DNA of 64,000 nucleotides from Syntrophomonadaceae bacterium (GTDB lineage: Bacteria; Bacillota; PH28-bin88), in contig JAGXSE010000037.1 of NCBI GenBank assembly GCA_018333865.1, positions 1-64,000 on the forward strand, read 5' to 3'. Positions 52,745-62,494 of the stretch are shown one piece after another. The first letter of the stretch is position 1. The number at the start of each line of letters is the position of its first letter. A program made the translations under genes and the position numbers. The notes below the pieces were generated by a model. The model saw only the letters and a list, made by a program, of their open reading frames with translations, was not told the DNA's origin and searched no databases.

Positions 52745-54133
52745 ATGCATACCCCACGCATAATGATCTCTGGAACCCATAGCGGAGTCGGAAAAACATC
52801 CATTGCAGTTGGCCTTATGAAAGCCTTCTCTGCCAAAGGTCTTCGGGTGCAACCATTTAAAATAGGGCCGGATTATATTGATCCAGGATACCATACAGTT
52901 GCAGCTGGGCGGACCAGTAGCAACCTTGATGCTTTTCTATTGCCTGAATCAACCCTCATAGAGCTATATGCCCGGAATTCTGCGGACTCTCATATATCAT
53001 TAATTGAGGGAGTAATGGGTTTGTTTGATGGAAAACAGGACAACCCTACCAAAACCAGCTCTGCCTACATCGCAAAAATTCTTAAAACCCCAATTATCCT
53101 CGTTGTTGACGCTTCTTCAATGGGGCATAGTATTGCTGCCCTGGTAAAGGGCTACTCCTCTTTTGATCAGGATTTAAATATTGTGGGAGTAATTGCCAAC
53201 AGGGTGGGCAGCGACCGCCATCTTCAGATTATCCGGCAAGCAATAGAAGAAACATGTCATCTGACTTTTTTCGGAGCCATCAAAAAAGACTTCCTGCCAA
53301 GCCTCAACAAGAGACATTTGGGGTTGTTGCCGGTATGGGAGCAAAAGGAATTAACAACTATTATTGATATGTTAGGTGCAGCCATTGCAGAGACTGTTGA
53401 TTTAAATTTAATCATTAAAAATGCAATGCAAGCACCCCCGATAGCCGTTAATTCAAATAGCCAGGTTTTCAGATCAGAACGTCCACAGAAAAGTGTACCC
53501 ATTGCTATCGCGCGGGACTCTTCCTTTAATTTTTATTATCAGGACGCTCTCGATTTTTTAGAAAATCAGGGTGGAGAGCTAATCTCCTTTAGCCCGGTAA
53601 AGGATGAAAAAATTCCAAAGGAAGCAAAAGGTTTGTTATTGGGCGGAGGATTCCCGGAAGTCTTTGCGGAAACATTAGCCAGTAATCATCGGACCTTGTC
53701 TTCGATCAGGGAATTCGCAATTTCAGGCAGACCAATTTATGCTGAATGCGGCGGGTTGATGTATTTATGCGAACAATTAATAGGTTTTGACCAGAGATCC
53801 TATCAAATGTCAGGAGTAATCCCAGCTACGGCAATTATGGAACGTAAAATTCAAGGATTGGGTTACAGGGTCGCGACAGCCCTCAAGGATAATGCGATTG
53901 CTCCCGCAGGCATTCAATTGTACGGACATGAATTTCATTACTCAAAACTAATTCATTCTGAACCATTTCCATGGGCATATCACTATAATGGACATCAGGA
54001 AGGAAGCATGGAAGGCTATGCATCCGGAAATATTTTAGCTTCGTACCTTCATCTTCATTGGGCTGGTCAGCCTGAGACGGCAGCACGTTTTATCAGTAGA
54101 TGCCAGAGCTCTTTGGAGGACAGCTTCGCATGA
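52745..54133 (+). CDS. cbiA: Cobyrinate a,c-diamide synthase CbiA
   Basis: A 462-residue amidotransferase: ISGTHSGVGKTSIAVGLM (P-loop), PFKIGPDYIDPGYHTVAAGR, IEGVMGLFDG, and glutaminase signatures LLGGGFPEVFA and YAECGGLMYLCE (nucleophile Cys), SYLHLHWAG (His). GAGGTG precedes ATG 52745. It overlaps cobS by four bases. Confidence 0.96.
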   Translation: MHTPRIMISGTHSGVGKTSIAVGLMKAFSAKGLRVQPFKIGPDYIDPGYHTVAAGRTSSNLDAFLLPESTLIELYARNSADSHISLIEGVMGLFDGKQDNPTKTSSAYIAKILKTPIILVVDASSMGHSIAALVKGYSSFDQDLNIVGVIANRVGSDRHLQIIRQAIEETCHLTFFGAIKKDFLPSLNKRHLGLLPVWEQKELTTIIDMLGAAIAETVDLNLIIKNAMQAPPIAVNSNSQVFRSERPQKSVPIAIARDSSFNFYYQDALDFLENQGGELISFSPVKDEKIPKEAKGLLLGGGFPEVFAETLASNHRTLSSIREFAISGRPIYAECGGLMYLCEQLIGFDQRSYQMSGVIPATAIMERKIQGLGYRVATALKDNAIAPAGIQLYGHEFHYSKLIHSEPFPWAYHYNGHQEGSMEGYASGNILASYLHLHWAGQPETAARFISRCQSSLEDSFA

Positions 54134-54885
54134 CATATCTGCTTGTTTTCTTTGCAGCCCTGCAATTTTTAACCAGAATACCTTTAAACCTCCCTTTTTT
54201 AAACGGTAGGATTACGGGGGAAATAATGGCCAAAAGCATTTCCTGTTTTCCATTGGTTGGCCTACTAATGGGTTGCATAGTTTGGGCTTTTTTTATTATT
54301 GGAAATCACCTTTTTAATCCCTGGACAGCAGCAGCCATGATCATAGCAGTTCAAATCATATTATCCGGTGGGCTTCATATTGATGGTTTTATGGATACAA
54401 GTGATGCGCTTTTCTCACATAAATCGCGCCACCAAATGTTGGAGATTATGAGAGACAGCAGGGTGGGAGCGTTAGGTGCAGCGTCCGCAATTGTCCTTTT
54501 GTTATTAAAATTCTCGCTATTGGCCCAATTAACTTTCGAAGCCTCATTTGTAATTCTCACAAGCATGTTGGTTCTTTCTCGCTGGACCTTAGTCATTGCT
54601 ATCGTCGTTTTTCCATATGCCAGAGAAGCAGGCCTGGGGAAAGCATTCCAAGGCAATAAAGGATTAAGCTCCTTCTTGGTTGCCTGCCTGTTTACCTTTT
54701 TTATTTTATTATCCCTGCAAACACCCTACCTTTTCTTGGTTTGGCTCGCTGTTTCCATTTTAACCTTTCTTATTGGCAAGTGGCTGTCCAGCCTCTTAGG
54801 TGGTTTAACGGGGGATACTTATGGCTGGCTGTCAGAGATTAGCGAGATTATCTGTTTGATGCTCCTGATTGTATATTTAGTTTGA
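54130..54885 (+). CDS. cobS: Adenosylcobinamide-GDP ribazoletransferase CobS
   Basis: A 251-residue membrane enzyme: ALQFLTRIPLN at the N-terminus, HIDGFMDTSDALFSHKSRHQ (the DGxxD metal site), MRDSRVGALGAASAIVLLLL, GLTGDTYGWLSEISEI. About six membrane helices. ATG 54130 overlaps the cbiA stop (ATGA). It joins alpha-ribazole to adenosylcobinamide-GDP. Confidence 0.94.
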   Translation: MTYLLVFFAALQFLTRIPLNLPFLNGRITGEIMAKSISCFPLVGLLMGCIVWAFFIIGNHLFNPWTAAAMIIAVQIILSGGLHIDGFMDTSDALFSHKSRHQMLEIMRDSRVGALGAASAIVLLLLKFSLLAQLTFEASFVILTSMLVLSRWTLVIAIVVFPYAREAGLGKAFQGNKGLSSFLVACLFTFFILLSLQTPYLFLVWLAVSILTFLIGKWLSSLLGGLTGDTYGWLSEISEIICLMLLIVYLV

Positions 54886-54897
54886 GGAGGTTATGAT

Positions 54898-56028
54898 ATG
54901 GCCTTTCTTCCCCCACATGGAGGAAACATTGCTCTGGCCAGTCAGGTTTACGGACTATCAGAAAAGGAGATCATTGACTTCAGCGCTAATATTAATCCTC
55001 TAGGCCCCCCACCCAAGGCATATGAGGCCATTATCAAGAACCTTGCTTTAATCACTCGTTATCCCGATCCTTCTAGCAGGGCTCTGAAGGAACAACTGTC
55101 CCTTCACATAGAGGTACCGCAGGAAAACATCCTGGTTGGCAATGGTGCTAGTGAAATAATTTATTTGCTAACAAATTCTATTCGCCCCAAAAAAGTAATG
55201 GTAATGGCTCCAACCTTTAGCGAATATGCTCTAGCAGCGAAAGCTTCCGGGGCGGAAGTGATTGAATATTCCTTGCAGCGCAATCATGATTTCTCCTATA
55301 GTTCTGATGTTGCTGCAGCGATGAATTCTCACCAAATAGACCTATTATTTCTTTGCAACCCAAATAACCCAGTCGGTAATTTAATACCCCCGCACTATTT
55401 AGCGACAACTATAGAAGCAGCACGTAAACTCGGCATAACTGTTATTCTTGATGAATCTTTTTTAGATTTTACCGGCCAAAGAAACATCCTGACAATGGCC
55501 AGAAAGGCTGTTATTGAGAAAGGATTGATAGTCTTATATTCTTTAACCAAATTTTATGCCTTGCCAGGCTTAAGATTGGGGTGCGCTGTATCAACAGAGA
55601 ATACCATTAAGTTTCTTGAAGAAAATCGCGATCCCTGGAGTGTTAATGTATTGGCACAGGTAGCTGGGGTTCACGCGTTGCAGGACAAGGCGTTTATCAA
55701 GCAAACCTTGGATTGGCTAGATTCTGAGAAATCCTTTCTATACAACAAATTGTCAAACATTAAAGGGTTACGCCCCCTTAAACCTGAAGTCAACTACATT
55801 TGTATTGAGTTATGCGATCCCGGTTTCAATTCTCATGATCTAACTTACGCTTTAGGCAAGAAAGGATTTCTGGTCAGAAACTGTGCTAATTATTCAAATA
55901 TGGGTCTTTCCTTTATCAGGATTGCGATCAAAGAAAGACCTCACAACGAACTTTTGCTAAAATGCCTGCGGGAAATCTGCGGTGCTTTTGAAGGAGAGGG
56001 GACAAATGGGAAGATTTTATCTGATTAG
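54898..56028 (+). CDS. cobD: L-threonine-O-3-phosphate decarboxylase CobD
   Basis: A 376-residue PLP enzyme of the histidinol-phosphate aminotransferase fold: DFSANINPLGPP, VGNGASEIIYLL, LCNPNNPVGNLIP, ILDESFLDF, and YSLTKFYALPGLRLGC with the PLP lysine. It makes (R)-1-amino-2-propanol phosphate, the substrate of CbiB. Context separates it from HisC. GAGGAGG precedes the ATG. Confidence 0.92.
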   Translation: MAFLPPHGGNIALASQVYGLSEKEIIDFSANINPLGPPPKAYEAIIKNLALITRYPDPSSRALKEQLSLHIEVPQENILVGNGASEIIYLLTNSIRPKKVMVMAPTFSEYALAAKASGAEVIEYSLQRNHDFSYSSDVAAAMNSHQIDLLFLCNPNNPVGNLIPPHYLATTIEAARKLGITVILDESFLDFTGQRNILTMARKAVIEKGLIVLYSLTKFYALPGLRLGCAVSTENTIKFLEENRDPWSVNVLAQVAGVHALQDKAFIKQTLDWLDSEKSFLYNKLSNIKGLRPLKPEVNYICIELCDPGFNSHDLTYALGKKGFLVRNCANYSNMGLSFIRIAIKERPHNELLLKCLREICGAFEGEGTNGKILSD

Positions 56029-56611
56029 GCATGGAGAAACTTTATGGAATACTGAAGCCCGGTATCAGGGCCATACAGATACTTCTCTCAATGAAAAAGG
56101 CCTGTACCAAGCTAAAAAACTACAAGACAGGTTTATTAAGGAACCTTTCCATGAAATATTTAGCAGTGATTTAAGCCGGGCGGCGGATACAGCAAGAATT
56201 ATCGCCGAGCCCAAAAATATTCCTGTCCACCTAACTGCTTCGTTACGAGAACTTTGTTTTGGACAGTGGGAAGGATTTACTTACAACGAAGTTATTCTCA
56301 AATACGGGGACTCGATAAACAAATGGTACAATAACCCCGATCGGATTATGGTGCCAGGGGGAGAACCCCTTTTATCCATGATAAAAAGAATAGAAGACTT
56401 TATTTACTCCCTGGCCACAGCTCAGCCTGACAATTGTTTCGTTATAGTAACCCACGGGGGCCCGATCAGGGGTATTATAGCAAAAATAAATAACATTCCT
56501 TTAAACGAAATTTGGAAAATAAAAATTGAAAATGGGTCAATTACTACCTTGGAAACTAATAACAATGCTATCAGGGTTATCGCTATAAACGAAACGAGCC
56601 ACTTGTATTAG
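56006..56611 (+). CDS. cobC: Alpha-ribazole-5'-phosphate phosphatase CobC
   Basis: A 201-residue histidine phosphatase: FYLIRHGETLWN with the phosphorylated His9, GHTDTSLNEKG, SSDLSRAADTARII, ELCFGQWEG and VTHGGPIRG with the second His. ATG 56006 follows GAGAGGGG and overlaps cobD by 23 bases. The family also contains phosphoglycerate mutases; the operon position supports CobC. Confidence 0.88.
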   Translation: MGRFYLIRHGETLWNTEARYQGHTDTSLNEKGLYQAKKLQDRFIKEPFHEIFSSDLSRAADTARIIAEPKNIPVHLTASLRELCFGQWEGFTYNEVILKYGDSINKWYNNPDRIMVPGGEPLLSMIKRIEDFIYSLATAQPDNCFVIVTHGGPIRGIIAKINNIPLNEIWKIKIENGSITTLETNNNAIRVIAINETSHLY

Positions 56612-56685
56612 TCAGCCCCGAAGGGATTATCCAGGTACAGACGGGAAATACTAGCCATTAACTAACAATTCAGGAGGTATAGCTT

Positions 56686-56910
56686 GTGGCTGAAGATTTT
56701 CAGTCTCGTGTCCCTTGGAGCACGGAACCTGGTTTAAAACAGAAGACAAGAGAAGTTGGCATTGATTTTGACAGGTTTATAGAGCAAATAGCCGCTAACA
56801 GATCAGATGTAGAAATTGCCTCTGATTTTGGTGTGCCGATCAAAGTTATAACCCACTTACGCGATCATTTTCTCCACTTGGGGATTCACTCAATTGTTGG
56901 GCAAGACTAA
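56686..56910 (+). CDS. Small HTH-like protein of unknown function
   Basis: A 74-residue protein with a putative helix-turn-helix at residues 38-65 (SDVEIASDFGVPIKVITHLR). GTG 56686 follows CAGGAGG at 9 bases, a strong signal, and a terminator follows the stop. It is therefore a real short monocistronic gene or the last gene after cobC. Family not recognised; a DNA-binding role is inference. Confidence 0.7.
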   Translation: MAEDFQSRVPWSTEPGLKQKTREVGIDFDRFIEQIAANRSDVEIASDFGVPIKVITHLRDHFLHLGIHSIVGQD

Positions 56911-56911
56911 C

Positions 56912-56936
56912 AGCAGGCTCTGGACCTGCCTTTTTT
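56912..56936 (+). terminator. Terminator after the small HTH-like gene
   Basis: GCAGG (56913-56917) pairs with CCTGC (56925-56929), followed by TTTTTT. The stem may lengthen by one pair. It probably also ends the cobalamin operon transcript. Confidence 0.7.
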
Positions 56937-57004
56937 CTTTACATCCGGCGCAATACATTTTAAGATTATAATGATATATTTTTATAAAAAAAGAGGCGAA
57001 ACAG

Positions 57005-57391
57005 ATGATTTTCTGGCTGTTGGTAATTGTACCCCTCATAGAGTTATATATATTGCTTCTAATTAGCAACTATTTAGGCCTCATGAACACAATTGCCCTG
57101 GTAATTGTTACAGGATTAGCAGGGGTCTTTTTGGCGAAACAACAGGGTTTGACAGTGTTGCTAAAGGTAAGACAACAACTGCTCGAAGGCAGGGTGCCCG
57201 GCGAGCCACTTCTAGATGGTTTGCTTGTTCTTGCAGGTGCCTTACTTTTGTTGACACCTGGGCTTTTGACCGATCTGATTGGTTTTTGCTGCCTGATCCC
57301 GTTTACTCGAAAAATATTTAACAGTTGGCTTAAGAGAATGATTTTCAAAATGTTGGGCCGTGGCTCAATAAAAGTATGGTTTTGGCGCTAA
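57005..57391 (+). CDS. fxsA: FxsA-family membrane protein
   Basis: A 128-residue membrane protein with the FxsA pattern: an N-terminal helix LLVIVPLIELYILLLISNYL, then GLMNTIALVIVTGLAGVFLA, EPLLDGLLVLAGALLLLTPG and a basic C-terminus. FxsA of E. coli is known for suppressing phage T7 exclusion by the F plasmid; the normal role is unclear. Confidence 0.85.
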   Translation: MIFWLLVIVPLIELYILLLISNYLGLMNTIALVIVTGLAGVFLAKQQGLTVLLKVRQQLLEGRVPGEPLLDGLLVLAGALLLLTPGLLTDLIGFCCLIPFTRKIFNSWLKRMIFKMLGRGSIKVWFWR

Positions 57392-57427
57392 AAATTCCTG
57401 TAAAGCCTAAGCAATAGTGTGATATAA

Positions 57428-58918
<1,491 letters not shown>

Positions 58919-59035
58919 GCTTTTTCACCTGTCACACGCAGGATTAGTGTTGCATTTGTTTCTTAAATATGTTGCTCAGGTATCGGATGCTTTTGTATGG
59001 AATGGGTCGAGTAATTTCAAACAGGAGTGTCTTAT

Positions 59036-60472
59036 TTGAAATACTACCAAATGGAATCAATCCAAGCAAAAAAGTTGCCCCTCGATTTTCAGCAACATCT
59101 CTACCAGGGACTGGAACTGCTGTTGCTGGACGAATGGGGCGGCCCTAAAAGTAAGCTTGCGCAGATCTATATCAAAGATATCATTATTCCTGACTTGGTT
59201 AATTCTCTGTTGATAAACTATGCTTTTATTCAAAATAGAATATTTGCTTCTATTCTAGCTAATAAGTTTCAAACCCAGTATGGATACCCTGAAGCCTTTG
59301 CACAAGGAGTCTCCGGAGAAATTTTAAGTTTTGCCGGCCGGCTTTTGGCACAACACCAAATTGCATATCCGGCAACATCCTTGTGGGACCCCTGGGAAAG
59401 ATTATTCAAGCTTTTAAGCCTCGGCGAAAATATTTCAGTAATTGCAAAAAAAACAGGTTACTCTGAAGACTATGTTGAGCTGGTCAGAAATAAGTACCTC
59501 AGGTTTACCAATCATTGCGGCCATGAACCTATCGATATCCCTGGGGATAGTTTTATTGCCGATGAACTTACCCGGTTTATGCGAGCTTTTTCCTCTCGCT
59601 TCGAGAACCGCAAAGACTACATGCAAATTCTTCTTGCTGAACAGTTGATTTTTGACGGGAATCTGCCACTCTCTCCAGAAGCAATTCTGGATATTTTTAT
59701 TGCCGTCCATAATTGGGATGGAGCTCTAAATATAACGGAACTTTATTCCCGACTTAAAAGAAATAGTATAAATTTTGGGTATAATAAACAAAATGAATTT
59801 AAACGGTTAAATATGAGAGGCTTCTCCCAAACCTTATCTTTCTTGTATGATAAAAGATATTTGACTTGCGATACCGAACGTGGTCAAAAAATATGTCTGG
59901 CGGCAAACGGGGCTAAACTTGTGGCTTCTTTAATATGCCCACATGTTAAAGAAGAGATCCTCCAAATTATTATTTCCTCTGTTCCTGACCGGTTTAAAAA
60001 AGCCGCAGCAATTATTACTTCTCTTAATCCTGAGGTTATTGTGCATTTGTTAGAATTGCTGGTAAATGCAAATAATAACGAAGTAATTCACCTTTTATAC
60101 TACCTGCCTCTGAATAAAAACAAGCAACTATATCTTAAAGCCCTATGGGCCTGCGGGAAAATAAAAAGTATTAGCGCCATGGACCTGCTTGTGGGAGCGT
60201 TAAACCATAAAGATGGCTTAATTCGAGCAAAAGCATGCGAAGCACTGGGCCTTTTAGGAGATAAATCAACCTATTTTCTGCTGATAAAGTGCCTGAAAGA
60301 CCCTCTTAATTTAGTGCGAGAACAGGCGTTAATGGCTTTGGGAAACCTCAAACTGATTAGCTCTTTAAAACATATTGAAGAAATCCTGTCGATTGAGGAG
60401 GACTACAGGGTTAGATCGGTGGCACGAGATGTTCGAGAAAAGATTATCAAGGCATGCCCTGTCAAAAAATAA
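59036..60472 (+). CDS. HEAT-repeat protein of unknown function
   Basis: A 478-residue protein. The C-terminal third (about 335-465) has HEAT-like repeats: KQLYLKALWACGKIKSISAM, IRAKACEALGLLGDKST, VREQALMALGNLKLISS, RVRSVARDVREKI. The N-terminal 300 residues are helical, with a possible HTH (NISVIAKKTGYSEDYVELVR) and a winged-helix-like stretch (LNITELYSRLKRNSINFGYN). TTG 59036 follows AGGAG at 8 bases; GTG 59027 overlaps that site. No signal peptide or membrane segment. It stands alone between guaB and a Nudix gene, and I do not recognise the family. Confidence 0.75.
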   Translation: MKYYQMESIQAKKLPLDFQQHLYQGLELLLLDEWGGPKSKLAQIYIKDIIIPDLVNSLLINYAFIQNRIFASILANKFQTQYGYPEAFAQGVSGEILSFAGRLLAQHQIAYPATSLWDPWERLFKLLSLGENISVIAKKTGYSEDYVELVRNKYLRFTNHCGHEPIDIPGDSFIADELTRFMRAFSSRFENRKDYMQILLAEQLIFDGNLPLSPEAILDIFIAVHNWDGALNITELYSRLKRNSINFGYNKQNEFKRLNMRGFSQTLSFLYDKRYLTCDTERGQKICLAANGAKLVASLICPHVKEEILQIIISSVPDRFKKAAAIITSLNPEVIVHLLELLVNANNNEVIHLLYYLPLNKNKQLYLKALWACGKIKSISAMDLLVGALNHKDGLIRAKACEALGLLGDKSTYFLLIKCLKDPLNLVREQALMALGNLKLISSLKHIEEILSIEEDYRVRSVARDVREKIIKACPVKK

Positions 60473-60508
60473 TCCGCCTAAACTGCTATTGTGACTTTTG
60501 TTAGCTAT

Positions 60509-60532
60509 GCAGGAATAACTTTTATCCTGCAG
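60509..60532. repeat. Inverted repeat upstream of the Nudix gene
   Basis: TGCAGGA and TCCTGCA are separated by ten A/T-rich bases (ATAACTTTTA region). There is no T-run after it, so it is not an obvious terminator. It lies about 40 bases before the Nudix ribosome site and could be an operator or an RNA hairpin. Confidence 0.4.
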
Positions 60533-60573
60533 AATAGAACTAATAACCGAGAAAACAATCTGGAGGTGGCTTG

Positions 60574-60999
60574 ATGCTTTTTAGAAAATGCGCTGGAGGA
60601 ATCGTGTTTTTTACTGACCAGGTCTTTCTTTTGCAGACTGATAAAAAAGAGTGGGTTTTACCGAAAGGCGCTATCCGCTCAAGCAGTTTTCCCAGTGAAG
60701 TCGCACTGAAAAGAGTAAAAGAAGAAACAGGAATCCAGGCTGAAATAATCGGCCCTGCCGGGGAAACAAGCTACGAGTTTTACTCGTTTTCACGTCAGCA
60801 ACCGGTATGTAACCAAATCACCTGGTTTCTTATGAGATCTAAAAGCAGCGATTCTCAAGTGGCGCAGTCCGAAGGGTTTATTAATGGAGGCTTTTTCCCG
60901 ATTGATGAAGCATTAGAACAGATTACCTACAGTCAGGAAAAATCCCTCGTTCGCATATCATATCATAAAATGAAAAAACTGCTGGAAATCGGGGCATAA
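60574..60999 (+). CDS. Nudix-fold protein with degenerate Nudix box
   Basis: A 141-residue Nudix-fold protein: VLPKGAIRSSSFPSEVALKR followed by VKEETGI aligns with the Nudix box GX5EX7REUXEEXGU, but the first Glu is Ser38 and the RE pair is K46-R47; E50-E51 and the final Gly remain. The surrounding fold (CAGGIVFF; FLMRS; EGFINGGFFPIDEAL) is normal. ATG 60574 follows GGAGG. Reduced or altered catalysis, or a binding role, is inferred. Confidence 0.8.
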   Translation: MLFRKCAGGIVFFTDQVFLLQTDKKEWVLPKGAIRSSSFPSEVALKRVKEETGIQAEIIGPAGETSYEFYSFSRQQPVCNQITWFLMRSKSSDSQVAQSEGFINGGFFPIDEALEQITYSQEKSLVRISYHKMKKLLEIGA

Positions 61000-61150
61000 C
61001 AGCCCCTTTTACTTTGTTGAGAGAGTATATTCTTTATCCCGTGACACAAGATAAGTCCAGCATTGATGAATTTCTTTGGTTTAGTTATTCTCATAGCTAT
61101 GGTAAAATAATCAAAGAATTGATTTCTAAGATTGGAAAGGCGGATAAGAT

Positions 61151-62494
61151 TTGAAGTATTCTCTTTTGACCTGGGGTTGCCAGATGAATGAACATGATTC
61201 AGAGGTAATCTCAGGCATATTAGAGCAATTAGGCTATCAGCCGGCATTAAACGAATTGGAAGCAGATTTAATATTACTCAATACATGTTGTATAAGGGAA
61301 AAGGCTGAACATAAAGTATACGGCAAACTAGGTGAATTTCGAAAATTAAAGAGCAAAAACCCTGCTCTTCTAATTGGAGTATGTGGATGCATGGCACAGC
61401 AACCTGAGATTGCTGAAAACATCCGCAAAAGGGCTCCTTATGTTGACATAATATTCGGCACTCATAATGTCCATCGCTTACCGGAATTAATTGCGAAGGC
61501 AAGGGATTTAAACAGTCCAATTATTGAAGTGTGGGAGGAAGAAGGCCCGATTATCGAGGAACTTCCCATAAAACGCGTGCCCGGTATAAAGGGCTATATA
61601 ACCATTACGTATGGCTGCAATAACTTTTGCACTTACTGCATTGTGCCTTATGTGAGGGGCCGGGAACGAAGCAGATTGCCGCACGACATCATCCGCGAAG
61701 CATCTCAGTTAGCATGCGAAGGGTACCTGGAAGTGATGCTATTAGGTCAAAACGTAAATTCCTACGGGAAAGATCTGCATGACAGAATTGATTTCGCCGG
61801 ACTGCTAAAACAAATAAATGATGTTCCGGGGCTACAGTGGATTAGATATATGACCTCCCACCCAAAGGATTTTAGCGACAGGCTGATCGATATTAGTGCC
61901 AGTCTGCCAAAGGTGTGTGAGCATTATCACCTGCCTGTTCAATCTGGAAGTAATAATATCTTAAAAAAGATGAACCGTGGTTACCTCAGGGAATCATATC
62001 TGGAATTAATTGAAAAAGTACGCAGCCGAGTAACTGATGCATGTATTACAACTGATATTATCGTTGGCTTTCCTGGAGAAACAGAAAAAGATTTTGCGGA
62101 TACCATGGACCTGGTAGAAAGGGCACGCTTTGATGCAGCTTATACATTTATCTTTTCCCCGCGTGAGAATACTCCTGCCGCCAGCATGACAGAACAAGTG
62201 GAAGACAGCGTAAAAAGGGAGAGGTTTAATAGCCTGATTAAATTGCAGAATGACATTTCTCTTGAGAAGAATACAAAGCTGGAAGGGCAAACAATTCAGG
62301 TTCTGGTTGAGAGCCAGAGCAAAAATAATAAATCTATTCTGACAGGAAGGACCAGGACTAATAAAATAGTAAATTTCGCTGGCTCAAAGGAGTTAATAGG
62401 ACAAATAGTACCTGTCTGGATTGCAAAAGCCAAAACCTGGAGTTTAGACGGCCAACTTATCCCTGAAAAACCCTGGAGGGAAAACCATGGTTGA
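61151..62494 (+). CDS. miaB: tRNA-2-methylthio-N6-dimethylallyladenosine synthase MiaB
   Basis: A 447-residue radical SAM methylthiotransferase: TWGCQMNEHDSE, NTCCIREKAEHK and CGCMAQ supply the auxiliary cluster cysteines; YGCNNFCTYCIVPYVRGRE is the radical SAM CxxxCxxC; a C-terminal TRAM domain follows. TTG 61151 after AAAGGCGG fits the family N-terminus. It overlaps mutS by 8 bases. Confidence 0.96.
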   Translation: MKYSLLTWGCQMNEHDSEVISGILEQLGYQPALNELEADLILLNTCCIREKAEHKVYGKLGEFRKLKSKNPALLIGVCGCMAQQPEIAENIRKRAPYVDIIFGTHNVHRLPELIAKARDLNSPIIEVWEEEGPIIEELPIKRVPGIKGYITITYGCNNFCTYCIVPYVRGRERSRLPHDIIREASQLACEGYLEVMLLGQNVNSYGKDLHDRIDFAGLLKQINDVPGLQWIRYMTSHPKDFSDRLIDISASLPKVCEHYHLPVQSGSNNILKKMNRGYLRESYLELIEKVRSRVTDACITTDIIVGFPGETEKDFADTMDLVERARFDAAYTFIFSPRENTPAASMTEQVEDSVKRERFNSLIKLQNDISLEKNTKLEGQTIQVLVESQSKNNKSILTGRTRTNKIVNFAGSKELIGQIVPVWIAKAKTWSLDGQLIPEKPWRENHG

